Notes: generated from the letters alone by a model not told the origin. A stretch of DNA of 19,458 bases from Actinomycetota bacterium (GCA_016178435.1 JACOTK010000053.1:1-19458), one strand, 5' to 3'. Positions 6,392 through 14,735 are shown, counted from the first letter of the stretch. Program-made: numbers and translations.

Positions 6392-7810
6392 ATGCTGCAA
6401 GGGGAACAGGAGCCGGCCAATCTTCGCCGGCGTCTTGTGGTGATCGACGTGGTGACCGCCTTTCTCGGCTGGATGACGGTCGAAGCGGTGTGGGTCAAGG
6501 TGTTCGACGAGGGCTCCTGGGTCGATGCAGGGCTCTTTGCCGCAGGGATGGCCGTTGTCACGGTGCTGCTCGCGAACTGGCAGAGGCTCTACCTGGCCCG
6601 TGTCTCGAGTGTGCGCGCCGACGAGGTGACCAGGTTGGTTCGCCTCAGCGTGGTGGCGCTGCTGATCGCCTACGGCATGGATCGCTGGATCGGCGCCGAG
6701 ACCTCGTTCATACGCGTTGCCGGGGGCAGCGGGCTCTCCCTGTGGATGTTGGTGGGTGCAAGGGGCCAATTCGGTCACTGGTTGCAGGGGGCTCGGGTAA
6801 AGGGCCGCTTCATGCGTCCGATCGTGGTCGTCGGGGGAGACGAGGAGGCGCGACGGCTGACGCAGCTCTTCCTCGTACACCCCGAGATGGGCTACGCCCC
6901 GGTTGGTTACGTCGGTGACGAGGGGGATCAGGAGCTCATGGGCCTTCCCTGCCTCGGAAAGTTGGTTGACGCGACGCTCGCCGCCGAGAGGGCCGGCGCA
7001 TCGGGGATCGTGATGGCCGCAACGGCGATGAACTCCTCCGAGGTCAACGACATCGTTCGTTCTGCCCAACTCCGCAATCTCCACGTGCACTTCTCGACCG
7101 GCCTGGCCGGCTTCGACTATCGGCGCATCCGCGCTCTGCCGGTTGCGCGTGAACCCCTGTTCTACATCGAGCCGTTCTCCTTGACCCGGGGTCAGGAGAT
7201 CGCCAAACGTGCCCTCGACCTCGTGTCGGCGACGGGGGTCCTGCTCGTGAGCTCACCGCTGTTCGTGGCAGCCGCCGTGGCGATCAAGATGTCCGACCGT
7301 GGGCCGGTGCTCTTTCGTCAGGTCCGGGTCGGTCAGGACGGCAGGTCGATCGTGGTCTACAAGTTGCGCACGATGGTCGTCGACGCCGAGGCAAAGCTCG
7401 CGGAGCTGCAGGCGCACAACCAACGGAGTGGGCCGTTGTTCAAGGCTGACGGTGTCGATCCCCGGGTGACCAGGGTGGGGCGTTTCCTGCGCTCTTCGAG
7501 CCTGGACGAGCTGCCGCAGTTGATCAACGTGCTCCAGGGCACGATGAGCATGGTCGGCCCTCGTCCCGCCCTGCCCGACGAGGTCGCGCAGTTCGACGAT
7601 GAGTTGCTCGACCGGCTTCAGGTCAAGCCGGGGGTGACGGGCCTGTGGCAGCTGGAGGCGCGGGACAATCCGTCGTTTCACGCCTACCGACGACTCGACC
7701 TGTTCTACGTCGAGAACTGGTCGTTGCTTCTCGACCTGACGGTGCTGTTGGGGACTGCCCGTTCGGTTGTCCAGCGTGGGCTGCGTCTGGCGTTGAACAA
7801 GGACGGGTAG
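6392..7810 (+). CDS. polyprenyl-phosphate sugar-1-phosphate transferase (exopolysaccharide initiation)
   Basis: This membrane enzyme moves a sugar-1-phosphate from a nucleotide sugar to undecaprenyl phosphate, the first step of exopolysaccharide or capsule synthesis. It has 472 aa from ATG 6392. The N-terminal third has several membrane helices. The middle has a Rossmann-like segment starting RPIVVVGGDEEARR. The last 200 residues are the catalytic bacterial sugar transferase domain, with KRALDLVSA and a membrane hairpin, FRQVRVG, VYKLRTM, SLDELPQLINVLQGTMSMVGPRP and PGVTGLWQ. In-frame ATGs at 6326 (AAAGGG 5 nt upstream) and 6248 are alternatives; 6392 is chosen for its TACGCT box 6 nt upstream. 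No other polysaccharide genes lie nearby, so the sugar cannot be predicted. Its stop codon touches the 89-bp inverted-repeat element. Confidence 0.93.
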   Translation: MLQGEQEPANLRRRLVVIDVVTAFLGWMTVEAVWVKVFDEGSWVDAGLFAAGMAVVTVLLANWQRLYLARVSSVRADEVTRLVRLSVVALLIAYGMDRWIGAETSFIRVAGGSGLSLWMLVGARGQFGHWLQGARVKGRFMRPIVVVGGDEEARRLTQLFLVHPEMGYAPVGYVGDEGDQELMGLPCLGKLVDATLAAERAGASGIVMAATAMNSSEVNDIVRSAQLRNLHVHFSTGLAGFDYRRIRALPVAREPLFYIEPFSLTRGQEIAKRALDLVSATGVLLVSSPLFVAAAVAIKMSDRGPVLFRQVRVGQDGRSIVVYKLRTMVVDAEAKLAELQAHNQRSGPLFKADGVDPRVTRVGRFLRSSSLDELPQLINVLQGTMSMVGPRPALPDEVAQFDDELLDRLQVKPGVTGLWQLEARDNPSFHAYRRLDLFYVENWSLLLDLTVLLGTARSVVQRGLRLALNKDG

Positions 7811-7898
7811 GACTCGAGACAGAACAACTTGGGCATTTCTGTTTCGAACCCGCAGCATGGAAGGCACAAGAACAATCAAGTTGTTCTGTCTCGAGTCC
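7810..7898. repeat. 89-bp element with 22-bp perfect inverted repeats (possible bidirectional terminator or miniature element)
   Basis: The arms 7810-7831 and 7877-7898 are exact reverse complements over 22 bp, separated by 45 bp. The left arm begins GGACTCGAGACAGAACAA and the right arm ends TTGTTCTGTCTCGAGTCC. An inner copy of AGAACAA (7869-7875) can pair with the same TTGTTCT (7881-7887) over a 5-nt loop, giving a competing hairpin. The element fills the gap between two convergent genes, so transcripts from both sides would fold it. No T-run follows on either strand. GTAGG occurs at both edges (7807-7811 and 7899-7903), which may be chance or a target duplication. It is less GC-rich than its surroundings. 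Confidence 0.85.
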
Positions 7899-7915
7899 GT
7901 AGGCGAACAGGGGCC

Positions 7916-9712
7916 CTATTCGGCCAGGCGCTTTTCGAGGGCCTGCAGCTCGTCGCGAAGCTCCGTCGGGAGGCGAGTGCCAACCTCGGCGAAGTGGCTC
8001 TCGATCAACGGCAACTCGTCGCGCCACTCGCTCTCGTCGACGGCGAGGATCTTGACGATCCGGTTCTCGTCGAGGTCGAGGCCGTCGAGGTCGAGCGTGC
8101 CGGGAGCGGGAACGAGGCCGACCGGCGTTTCGACGGCCTCGACGCCGCCCTCGATGCGTCCGATGATCCACTTGAGGACCCGGGCGTTCTCCCCGTAGCC
8201 GGGCCACAGGAACTTGCCCTGTTCATCCTTGCGGAACCAGTTGACCCAGAACATCTTCGGCAGCTCGGCCCCTTCGGTCTCACCGACACGGAGCCAATGA
8301 GCGAAGTAGTCGCCGACGTTGTAGCCGAGGAAGGGTCGCATGGCGAAGGGGTCGAATCGCACCTCGCCCACGGTGCCGGCGGCAGCGGCGGTCTTCTCCG
8401 AGCTCATGATCGAGCCGAGGAAGACGCCATGGCGCCAGGAGCTCGCCTCCGTCACCAGGGGAATCGTGGTTGCCCGCCGCCCGCCGAAGAGGATCGCCGA
8501 GATCGGGACGCCTGCGGGGTCCTCCCATTCGGGGGCGATGGACGGACACTGCGATGCGGGGACGGTGAATCGGGCATTGGGATGAGCGGCAGGGGTCGTC
8601 GATTCCGGTGTCCAGACGTCGCCGAGCCAGTCGATCAGGCGGGGGGGCGGGGGCTTGGAGAGCTCCTCCCACCAGACGTCACCCTCGGGCGTCTCGGCGC
8701 AGTTGGTGAAGATGCAGTTCTCCTGCAGGGTGGCGATGGCATTCGGGTTCGTCTTCATGGAGGTGCCCGGAGCGACACCGAAGAAGCCGGCCTCGGGGTT
8801 GATGGCACGGAGCCGGCCGTCGGGGCCGAACTTCATCCAGGCGATGTCGTCGCCGATGGTCTCGATCTTCCAGCCGGGAAGTGTCGGGATCATCATGGCC
8901 ATGTTGGTCTTGCCGCACGCCGACGGGAACGCGGCGGCGACGTAGCGCTTCTCGCCATCGGGGGGCGTCACGCCGAGGATGAGCATGTGCTCGGCGAGCC
9001 AGCCCTGCTCTCGGGCCATCGATGAGGCGATCCGCAGGGCAAAGCACTTCTTGCCGAGCAGGGCATTGCCCCCGTAGCCCGAGCCGAACGACCAGATCTC
9101 CCTCGACTCGGGGAAGTGAACGATGTACTTGTTGTCGGCGTTGCAGGGCCATGCCACGTCGGCCTGCTCAGGTTCGAGCGGGGCTCCCACCGAATGCAGG
9201 CATGGAACGAAGACTCCGTCACCCAACTCGTCGAGGACGGCCGAGCCCATCCGGGTCATGAGCTTCATGTTCACGACGACATAGGGGGAGTCGGTGAGCT
9301 CGACGCCGATGTGCGAGATGGGCGAGCCCAGCGGGCCCATCGAGAAAGGGACGACGTACATGGTGCGTCCGCGCATCGAGCCGGCGAAGAGGCTCTTCAG
9401 CGTGGAGCGCATCTCGGCGGGATCACACCAGTTGTTGGTGACACCGGCGTCGATCTCCTCGGCCGAGCAGATGAAGGTGCGGTCCTCGACGCGGGCGACA
9501 TCGTCGGGGTTCGAGCGGGCAAGGAAGCTGTTGGGTCGCTTCTCGTCGTCCAGCTTCACGAACGTTCCGGCCTCCACCAGGAGTTCGCACATGCGTGCGT
9601 ACTCGCCCTCGGAGCCGTCGCACCATTCGATGGCATCGGGTTGGCAAAGGGCGGCGACCTCTTGGACCCAGGACAGGAGCTTGGCATTCGATGTCGGCGG
9701 TGTGGTGCTCAA
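7916..9712 (-). CDS. pckG: phosphoenolpyruvate carboxykinase (GTP)
   Basis: PckG converts oxaloacetate and GTP to phosphoenolpyruvate, CO2 and GDP in the cytoplasm, the entry to gluconeogenesis. The protein has 598 aa, the normal length for the GTP class. Visible signatures: [12 protein letters not shown] (116-127), [12 protein letters not shown] (211-222), the P-loop-like [12 protein letters not shown] (262-273) with its reactive Cys, GDDIAWM (288-294) and [12 protein letters not shown] with the Arg that contacts the nucleotide. The start is a TTG at 9712, supported by GAGGAG about 6 nt upstream on the minus strand and by N-terminal length. It lies 96 bp downstream of the cold-shock-like gene on the same strand and converges with the sugar transferase. 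Confidence 0.97.
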   Translation of the reverse strand: MSTTPPTSNAKLLSWVQEVAALCQPDAIEWCDGSEGEYARMCELLVEAGTFVKLDDEKRPNSFLARSNPDDVARVEDRTFICSAEEIDAGVTNNWCDPAEMRSTLKSLFAGSMRGRTMYVVPFSMGPLGSPISHIGVELTDSPYVVVNMKLMTRMGSAVLDELGDGVFVPCLHSVGAPLEPEQADVAWPCNADNKYIVHFPESREIWSFGSGYGGNALLGKKCFALRIASSMAREQGWLAEHMLILGVTPPDGEKRYVAAAFPSACGKTNMAMMIPTLPGWKIETIGDDIAWMKFGPDGRLRAINPEAGFFGVAPGTSMKTNPNAIATLQENCIFTNCAETPEGDVWWEELSKPPPPRLIDWLGDVWTPESTTPAAHPNARFTVPASQCPSIAPEWEDPAGVPISAILFGGRRATTIPLVTEASSWRHGVFLGSIMSSEKTAAAAGTVGEVRFDPFAMRPFLGYNVGDYFAHWLRVGETEGAELPKMFWVNWFRKDEQGKFLWPGYGENARVLKWIIGRIEGGVEAVETPVGLVPAPGTLDLDGLDLDENRIVKILAVDESEWRDELPLIESHFAEVGTRLPTELRDELQALEKRLAE

Positions 9713-9737
9713 GTTGTACTCCTCAATGTCCGGAAAG

Positions 9738-9752
9738 GGGGAGCGAATCCCC
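9738..9752 (-). promoter_or_regulatory. hairpin in the pckG upstream region
   Basis: Plus-strand GGGGA (9738-9742) and TCCCC (9748-9752) form a 5-bp stem with a 5-nt loop, 26 bp upstream of the pckG start and about 57 bp after the cold-shock-like stop. It could be a weak terminator or a structured leader. No T-run is present. Confidence 0.2.
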
Positions 9753-9808
9753 GGATGTGGTTCCCCCCGGTGGTGCCTGCGTGCTGTGCGTCGAGCCCCG
9801 GCATCGGA

Positions 9809-10078
9809 TTATTCCCCGGTGGGGATCGCCACCCCGGCGGAGGTGAAGCCGGGCGTGCCCATGTCGACCTCGGAGCCAAGGTGGATGTGAGAGGCCAGCC
9901 CCTGGTCATCGAGGTTGAACACCACTCGCTGACCTTGTCGCAACATACGAAAGACCGACCCCTCCAGCGCGTCGGGGGCGAGGTCGTAATCGAGCAGATC
10001 GCTGTCGCACATGATCGTGCCCTGCCGGGTGCCGGGATCGTAGGACTTGACGACGCCTTGCTTGGTGAGACTGTCCAC
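9809..10078 (-). CDS. divergent cold-shock-domain-like protein
   Basis: The protein has 89 aa from GTG 10078. The segment QGVVKSYDPGTRQGTIMCD, followed by a region ending GQRVVFNLDDQGLASHIHLG, has the strand layout and ending of a cold-shock (OB-fold) domain. However, the aromatic RNA-binding motifs are missing: the usual GFGFI is replaced by RQGTIM and VFVH by a YDLAPDAL stretch. RNA or DNA binding is therefore uncertain. The C-terminus (about 20 residues) is extra. GTG 10078 is preferred because GAGAGGG lies 8 nt upstream; the open frame reaches a further GTG at 10129, which would give 106 aa but overlaps the thiL 5' region. It is divergent from thiL and precedes pckG on the same strand. 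Confidence 0.72.
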   Translation of the reverse strand: MDSLTKQGVVKSYDPGTRQGTIMCDSDLLDYDLAPDALEGSVFRMLRQGQRVVFNLDDQGLASHIHLGSEVDMGTPGFTSAGVAIPTGE

Positions 10079-10096
10079 GGCCTGGTCCCTCTCGTT

Positions 10097-10102
10097 TACG
10101 AT
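10097..10102 (+). promoter_or_regulatory. -10 box (TACGAT) upstream of thiL
   Basis: TACGAT ends 6 nt before an ATG at 10109, exactly the leaderless spacing used elsewhere in this window. That ATG opens only an 8-codon frame (10109-10135), not thiL itself. Confidence 0.4.
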
Positions 10103-10108
10103 GCGTTC

Positions 10109-10135
10109 ATGGAGAATATCGGAGCCCACTCCTGA
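10109..10135 (+). CDS. possible 8-codon leader peptide overlapping the thiL start
   Basis: ATG 10109 to TGA 10133-10135 encodes MENIGAHS. The ATG sits 6 nt after a TACGAT -10 box. The stop overlaps the proposed thiL CTG (CTGA at 10132-10135), so terminating ribosomes could restart at thiL. It may instead be the true N-terminus of thiL separated by a frameshift or sequence error. No thiamine-related codon pattern is visible. Confidence 0.25.
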   Translation: MENIGAHS

Positions 10136-11100
10136 GCAACGAGTCGGCTTGGATCGCCGGTCTCACCCGGCGCCTGCCCGGACCACCCCCCGGCCAGGTC
10201 TGGATCGGTGATGACGCTGCTGTCGTCGGGGCTCCGGCGGGTTTGCTGTTGCTGGCGGCCGACACACTGGTTGAGGGGGTGCACGCCGACCTCGGCCTCA
10301 CGACGCCGGCTGATCTGGGCTGGAAGGCCCTTGCTGTCAATGTCAGTGACCTTGCCGCGATGGGTGGGAGCCCGCTCCACGCGCTCGTGACCGTCGTGGT
10401 GCCCCCGGGACGTGGAGCCGATCTCGATGGGCTCTACGAGGGACTGGAGCAGGCAGCCCGGATGCTCGGCTGTCCCATCGTGGGCGGAGACCTTTCCGGA
10501 GGGCCGGCCCTCGTGGTGACCGTGGCCGTGACCGGGACCGTTGCCGACGGGGGGCCCGGGCCGGTGCTCCGCAGTGGAGCGAGGCCCGGTGATCACCTCG
10601 TGGTGACGGGGCCGTTGGGGGCCGCCGCTGCCGGCTTGCGGGCCTTGCGTGCAGAAGCGGGGAAGTCTCTCCCGGCGTCAGGCGACAGCGCCCTCGGCTC
10701 CCCATCTTCCGAGGAGGTGGCCTCGGCCGTTGACGCCCATCGTCGTCCGATGCCTCGCACGGCGCACGGCACGGCGGCTCGACATGCGGGCGCAAGCGCC
10801 ATGATGGACCTCTCGGACGGCTTGGCCATGGATCTTCGCCGCCTTGGCGAGGCATCGGGCGTTCGGGCGGTCCTCAACGAGGTCCCGGTGGCGCCGGGGG
10901 CAACGTTCGACGAGGCGATCGCCGGTGGTGACGACTACGAGTTGCTGATCGCCGTTCCCGACCCCGACCGCCTGGAGGAGGGCTTTCGATCGGCCGGCCT
11001 TCCGCCTCCGGTGCTGATCGGGAGGTGCACCTCGGAGCGGGGGGACTATCGGCTGGGGGGCGGCGAGCTCCCGTCGGGTGGATGGGATCATCGGTGGTGA
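10132..11100 (+). CDS. thiL: thiamine-monophosphate kinase
   Basis: ThiL phosphorylates thiamine monophosphate to the active cofactor thiamine pyrophosphate. It has 322 aa if begun at CTG 10132, close to the usual 325. Signatures: WIGDDAAVV (about 24-32) and [12 protein letters not shown] (43-54), which bind Mg/ATP and the substrate; [15 protein letters not shown] (65-79); [19 protein letters not shown]; and [11 protein letters not shown] near the end. No ATG, GTG or TTG in frame precedes the IGDD motif; the first one is TTG 10243, which would delete it. The CTG has GGAG (10121-10124) 7 nt upstream and gives an N-terminus ([11 protein letters not shown]) that aligns in length with other ThiL proteins. 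The stop overlaps the thiD GTG by 4 bp. The gene is divergent from the cold-shock-like gene. Confidence 0.9.
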   Translation: MSNESAWIAGLTRRLPGPPPGQVWIGDDAAVVGAPAGLLLLAADTLVEGVHADLGLTTPADLGWKALAVNVSDLAAMGGSPLHALVTVVVPPGRGADLDGLYEGLEQAARMLGCPIVGGDLSGGPALVVTVAVTGTVADGGPGPVLRSGARPGDHLVVTGPLGAAAAGLRALRAEAGKSLPASGDSALGSPSSEEVASAVDAHRRPMPRTAHGTAARHAGASAMMDLSDGLAMDLRRLGEASGVRAVLNEVPVAPGATFDEAIAGGDDYELLIAVPDPDRLEEGFRSAGLPPPVLIGRCTSERGDYRLGGGELPSGGWDHRW

Positions 11101-11135
11101 ACGGGTCGGTGGTGAACAGGTCGGTGGTGAACAGG
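11091..11135 (+). repeat. three-copy 15-bp tandem repeat at the thiL-thiD junction
   Basis: TCGGTGGTGAACGGG (11091-11105) is followed by two exact copies of TCGGTGGTGAACAGG (11106-11120, 11121-11135). Read in the thiD frame it encodes SVVN(G/R) three times. It covers the thiL stop and every likely thiD start codon, so copy-number change would add or remove five codons without breaking the frame. Confidence 0.9.
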
Positions 11136-11954
11136 GTGGCGCAGGACAGGAGCGGACGTCGCCCGGTCGCCCTGACGATCGCGGGGACCGATTCAGGTGG
11201 GGGAGCGGGCGTGGTCGCCGACCTCAAGACCTTCGAGGCCCATGGGGTCTGGGGCGCCTGCGCCGTCGTGGCGGTGACCGCTCAGAACACGATCGGCGTT
11301 CACGATGTCGGCCTGCTCGCCCCGTCGCTCGTGCGGGCTCAGATCGCGGCGGTTGCCGGTGACATCGGCTTTGACGCCGCCAAGTGCGGGATGCTGGGTT
11401 CGGCCGAGTTGGTCGAATGCGTCGCCGAAGCGCTGGTGGATGCCGGCCCGGTGCCCTTGGTGGTCGACCCGGTCCTGATCTCCAAGCACGGCGATCGACT
11501 CCTGAGTGAGGAGGCCCTGGTGGTGATGCGAGCTCGTTTGTTGCCACTGGCGGCCGTGGTGACACCGAACCTTCCCGAGGCCGAGGCGCTGACGGGCATC
11601 GAGGTCGATGATCGAGGCGCCATGGTCGAGGCGGCACGCCGGATCGCCGCCATGGGCCCCCGCGTGGTCTTCGTGAAGGGCGGCCACCTGGCGGGCCCGG
11701 ATTCTCCGGACCTCGTTTGGACGGACGGTGAGGGGACGTGGCTTGAATCACCCCGGATTCCGGGTCGCCACACCCACGGGACCGGCTGTGTGGTCTCCGC
11801 CGCGATCTGCGCAGAGCTGGCCCTCGGCATGGACCCGGTGGACGCCTGCGTTGCGGCAAAGCACTTCATCGAGCACGCCATCACTGCGGGCGTCGATCTG
11901 GGCAGCGGCGTGGGCCCGGTCGACCCCGGTTGGCAGCGCCTCTCCCGGTCGTAG
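11097..11954 (+). CDS. thiD: hydroxymethylpyrimidine/phosphomethylpyrimidine kinase
   Basis: ThiD phosphorylates hydroxymethylpyrimidine and its phosphate to make the pyrimidine half of thiamine. It has 285 aa from GTG 11097. Signatures: [22 protein letters not shown] (substrate site), [32 protein letters not shown] and the anion-hole sequence HTHGTGC followed by a helix, all of the ribokinase fold. GTG 11097 is chosen because it shares 4 bp with the thiL stop (GTGA), which fits translational coupling. GTGs at 11109, 11112, 11124, 11127 and 11136 are alternatives, all within or next to the tandem repeat, and no clear Shine-Dalgarno decides. The first 10-13 residues are the repeat-encoded tail and are not part of the kinase fold. 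Confidence 0.95.
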   Translation: MNGSVVNRSVVNRVAQDRSGRRPVALTIAGTDSGGGAGVVADLKTFEAHGVWGACAVVAVTAQNTIGVHDVGLLAPSLVRAQIAAVAGDIGFDAAKCGMLGSAELVECVAEALVDAGPVPLVVDPVLISKHGDRLLSEEALVVMRARLLPLAAVVTPNLPEAEALTGIEVDDRGAMVEAARRIAAMGPRVVFVKGGHLAGPDSPDLVWTDGEGTWLESPRIPGRHTHGTGCVVSAAICAELALGMDPVDACVAAKHFIEHAITAGVDLGSGVGPVDPGWQRLSRS

Positions 11955-11988
11955 CCCGGCGCGTAGACCGGTCCGTCGCTTTCGAACC

Positions 11989-11994
11989 TAGCCT
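11989..11994 (+). promoter_or_regulatory. -10 box (TAGCCT) for leaderless start at 12001
   Basis: TAGCCT ends 6 nt before the ATG at 12001, with no Shine-Dalgarno. TAGACC at 11964-11969 is a poor -35 at 19 nt. Confidence 0.4.
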
Positions 11995-12000
11995 TGACCC

Positions 12001-12192
12001 ATGGCGAGCTTTGAACCCGAGACGGTGATCGACTGCATCGACTGCGGTGGGCCGTGTGGATTGTTGACCATTGCCCCTGAGCTCGGTTGGCAGCCGGGCG
12101 ACCTGGTGACCTATCGCTGCCGGGATTGCCTCGACCGGTGGGACCTGCTCATCCCCGGTGGGGACGAGACGGCGTTCGACCTCACGACCTGA
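12001..12192 (+). CDS. 63-aa zinc-ribbon-like protein
   Basis: This small acidic protein has six cysteines at 12, 15, 19, 40 and 43, within IDCIDCGGPC and YRCRDCLDRW: two CxxC knuckles (12/15 and 40/43) plus Cys19. Two CxxC pairs about 25 residues apart are the layout of a zinc ribbon. The function is unknown; such proteins often bind nucleic acid or other proteins. The cysteines listed number five by position; I see no sixth that is conserved-looking. A TAGCCT box lies 6 nt before the ATG. It follows thiD by 46 bp and converges with recG (21 bp between stops). Confidence 0.75.
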   Translation: MASFEPETVIDCIDCGGPCGLLTIAPELGWQPGDLVTYRCRDCLDRWDLLIPGGDETAFDLTT

Positions 12193-12213
12193 CGGTGTCG
12201 CGCCGCTGATCGC

Positions 12214-14349
12214 TCACGACTTGAACAGGTAGTCGGTGCGGTCGGGAGCCTCGGCGAGGTCCTCGTCGTCGGGGCCGAGGAGCAGGTCGATCTCTTCCGC
12301 AAGGGCGGGGTGCGACGCCATGGTCGGATCGGCGTCGACGAGCTCGAAGGCAACCTCCCGGGCCCTGGCCACCCAGTCCCGATCCCGGCGCAACGAGGCG
12401 AGGCGCAGATCGTTCCTGCCCTTCTGGCGTGCTCCCATGATGGTTCCCTCGCCTCGCAGGTCGAGGTCGATCTCGGCGAGCTCGAAGCCGTCGGTGCTGC
12501 GTTCCAGGGCCGAGAGACGGGCCTCGGACTCGGGCGTCTCACCCTTGGCAAGCAGGAAGCACCACGAGACGGCCGCGCCACGGCCCACTCGACCGCGAAG
12601 CTGATGAAGCTGGGCGATACCGAATCGGTCGGCGTCGAGGATCACCATGACGGTAGCGTTGGCCACGTCGACGCCCACCTCGATGACCGTCGTGGCCACC
12701 AGCACGTCGAGGCGGCCCCCACGAAAGGCCTCCATGGCCTGTTCCTTCTCGGCGGATTTCATCCGTCCGTGGAGCAGGGCCAGGCGCAGTCCGGCCAGCT
12801 CACCGCCCTGCAGCTCGGCAAAGGTCTCCTCGGCGGACCGCACCTCGAGCTTGTCGGACTCCTCGATCAGCGGACAGACGACATAGGCCTGGTGTCCTGC
12901 TGCGATCTCGTCGCGAACGCGGGCCCACGCGGCGGCCTCGTCGAGTGGTCCACGGGCCCAGGTGGTCGTGATCGGTGTCCGCCCGGGGGGCAACTCGTCC
13001 AGCACGCTCACATCGAGGTCGCCGTAGACGGTCATGGCTGCCGTTCGCGGAATGGGGGTCGCGGTCATGACCAACACGTCGGGCACGATCTCGCCCTTGG
13101 AGCGCAGCGCGGCGCGCTGTTCGACACCGAACCGGTGCTGCTCGTCGATCACGGCCACACCGAGCGAGTGGAACGCGACCTTGTCCTCGAGCAGGGCATG
13201 GGTGCCGACCACGATGTCGACCTCGCCTGCGAGGAGTGCTGCGGCGAGCTTGGTGCGCATCGATGCGGTGGTGCGGTTCGTCAGCAACTCGACGCGTACC
13301 GGGCGCTCGCCGAAGAGATTGTCGTCCTTGAGCGTGAGGCCGTCGAGCAGGGTTCGAATCCCCGCGTGGTGCTGCTCGGCGAGGACCTCGGTCGGCGCCA
13401 TGAGGGCGCCCTGATGGCCGCCCTGGACAGCCGTCAGCAGCGCGCTCACCGCGACGATCGTCTTGCCGGCGCCCACGTCACCCTGGAGCAGGCGGTGCAT
13501 CGGGGTGGGCCTGGCCAGATCGGCGTCGATCTCCGCGATGGTCCGCCTCTGGGCTCCGGTGAGCGGGAAGGGAAGGTGCGCGTGAAACTCGGGCACCAGC
13601 GCACCGCCGACGACATGGGCGATTCCCACCGAGGTTTGCTCCAGGTCGCGCTTGCGTCGCACGAGCGCGACCTGAATGCGCAGTAGCTCATCGAACACCA
13701 GACGGCGCCGGGCCGCTGCGTGTTGTGCCGCCGACTCGGGAAGATGGATGCCGTGCATCGCCTTGTCGCGATCGACCAGGTCGAAGCGATCGAGCAGTGC
13801 CTCGGGGACCGGGTCCTCGAAGGTTCCGGCGCGGCGCAGGGCCTCCTCCACCCAGCCGCCGATCTCCCAGGTCGTGAGTTGGGCCTTGTCCGACTGGGGA
13901 TAGATGGGCACGATGCGCCCGGTCCGGTCGCCGATGAGGTCGACGACGGGGTTGGTCATCTGCTTGCGACCCTGGAACATCTCGACCTTGCCGTAGAAGA
14001 CGGCATTGGCGCCCTCGGTGAGTTGACGCTCACGCCAGGGTTGGTTGAAGAAGGTGCAGCGCAGGTAGCCCGACCCGTCCGACACGTCGATCTGCACGAT
14101 CGTGCGGCGGTTGCGGGTTCGACGGGATTGGACCTTGCGAACGATCCCGAGGACCATGGACTCCTCGCCGAGGGGGGCATCGCCGATGCGGGCCTCGTTC
14201 GTGCGGTCGAGATAGCGGCGGGGATAGTGCATCAGGAGGTCGAGCACGGTGGTGATGCCCACCGAGGCAAGCCCCTCGGCCTTCTTGGGTCCCACGCCGG
14301 CCAACTCGGTCACCGGGATCTCGGCGAGCCGGGTGAGACGACGACTCAT
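12214..14349 (-). CDS. recG: ATP-dependent DNA helicase RecG
   Basis: RecG is a double-strand DNA translocase that remodels stalled replication forks and Holliday junctions. It has 711 aa from ATG 14349, a normal length. The N-terminus has a helix-hairpin-helix ([15 protein letters not shown], about 13-27) and a wedge/OB domain near 60-140 ([21 protein letters not shown]). The helicase core carries Walker A GDVGAGKT (290-297), DEQHRFGV (402-409), TATPIPRT (429-436), a C-terminal [15 protein letters not shown] and the [12 protein letters not shown] motif VI. GAGG lies about 8 nt before the ATG on the minus strand, and a TACGAT sequence (plus 14378-14383) could be its -10. Open sequence to 14466 has no start signal and is rejected. 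The gene runs opposite to its neighbours thiD and rpmB. Confidence 0.97.
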   Translation of the reverse strand: MSRRLTRLAEIPVTELAGVGPKKAEGLASVGITTVLDLLMHYPRRYLDRTNEARIGDAPLGEESMVLGIVRKVQSRRTRNRRTIVQIDVSDGSGYLRCTFFNQPWRERQLTEGANAVFYGKVEMFQGRKQMTNPVVDLIGDRTGRIVPIYPQSDKAQLTTWEIGGWVEEALRRAGTFEDPVPEALLDRFDLVDRDKAMHGIHLPESAAQHAAARRRLVFDELLRIQVALVRRKRDLEQTSVGIAHVVGGALVPEFHAHLPFPLTGAQRRTIAEIDADLARPTPMHRLLQGDVGAGKTIVAVSALLTAVQGGHQGALMAPTEVLAEQHHAGIRTLLDGLTLKDDNLFGERPVRVELLTNRTTASMRTKLAAALLAGEVDIVVGTHALLEDKVAFHSLGVAVIDEQHRFGVEQRAALRSKGEIVPDVLVMTATPIPRTAAMTVYGDLDVSVLDELPPGRTPITTTWARGPLDEAAAWARVRDEIAAGHQAYVVCPLIEESDKLEVRSAEETFAELQGGELAGLRLALLHGRMKSAEKEQAMEAFRGGRLDVLVATTVIEVGVDVANATVMVILDADRFGIAQLHQLRGRVGRGAAVSWCFLLAKGETPESEARLSALERSTDGFELAEIDLDLRGEGTIMGARQKGRNDLRLASLRRDRDWVARAREVAFELVDADPTMASHPALAEEIDLLLGPDDEDLAEAPDRTDYLFKS

Positions 14350-14433
14350 GCTCGGTACCTCGTTGCCATTGCGTCCGATCGTAGTTCGCGGCCGGTGGGA
14401 CCCCGGCGGGATGGAACAACGGGACAGACCTGC

Positions 14434-14439
14434 TAGCCT
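14434..14439 (+). promoter_or_regulatory. -10 box (TAGCCT) for the rpmB transcript
   Basis: TAGCCT lies 58 nt before the rpmB ATG, so this transcript would have a leader of about 50 nt, unlike the leaderless genes. The leader contains TCCAACGAT twice (14462-14470, 14476-14484). No strong -35 is seen. Confidence 0.3.
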
Positions 14440-14497
14440 CGACTGGTCCAAGACCACAAGGTCCAACGATCAAGATCCAACGATGAGGTGCGTTCCG

Positions 14498-14701
14498 ATG
14501 GCTGCAGTGTGTGAGGTGTGCGGCAAGCACCCGTCATTTGGCATGAGCGTGAGCCACTCGCACCGGCGCACCAAGCGTCGTTGGAACCCGAACATCCAGC
14601 GTGTCCGGGCACTGGTCAACGGATCGCCACGGCGCCTCCATGTCTGCACCTCGTGCATCAAGGCCGGCAAGGTCCAAAAAGTCGGGCGTCCCGCGTCCTG
14701 A
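14498..14701 (+). CDS. rpmB: 50S ribosomal protein L28 (zinc-binding type)
   Basis: L28 is a small basic protein of the large ribosomal subunit. It has 67 aa: [19 protein letters not shown] at the start, [12 protein letters not shown] in the middle, [13 protein letters not shown] at the end. Cysteines 5, 8, 50 and 53 form the four-Cys zinc site of the C+ paralogue. Many actinobacteria also keep a zinc-free copy for zinc starvation; none is in this window. GAGG (14485-14488) precedes the ATG by 9 nt. An in-frame ATG at 14483 would add five residues and is less likely. It is divergent from recG and heads the plus-strand run that continues with rsmD. Confidence 0.96.
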   Translation: MAAVCEVCGKHPSFGMSVSHSHRRTKRRWNPNIQRVRALVNGSPRRLHVCTSCIKAGKVQKVGRPAS

Positions 14702-14735
14702 TCGTCCTTCGGGCGCCGTCCACCGGTGGTGGGCG

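Noticed and set aside
7832..7876. tRNA T-loop-like GGTTCGAAAC on the minus strand inside the inverted-repeat element
   Set aside because: The T-stem does not pair (GCGGG against CAGAA) and no acceptor, D or anticodon arm is present.
7829..9025. 398-codon plus-strand open frame opposite pckG
   Set aside because: It is a shadow of pckG: the minus strand shows a complete PEPCK with all motifs, and the plus-strand product is low-complexity without any known domain.
12310..13686. 458-codon plus-strand open frame opposite recG
   Set aside because: It results from high GC and codon bias opposite recG; no start signal or recognisable domain.
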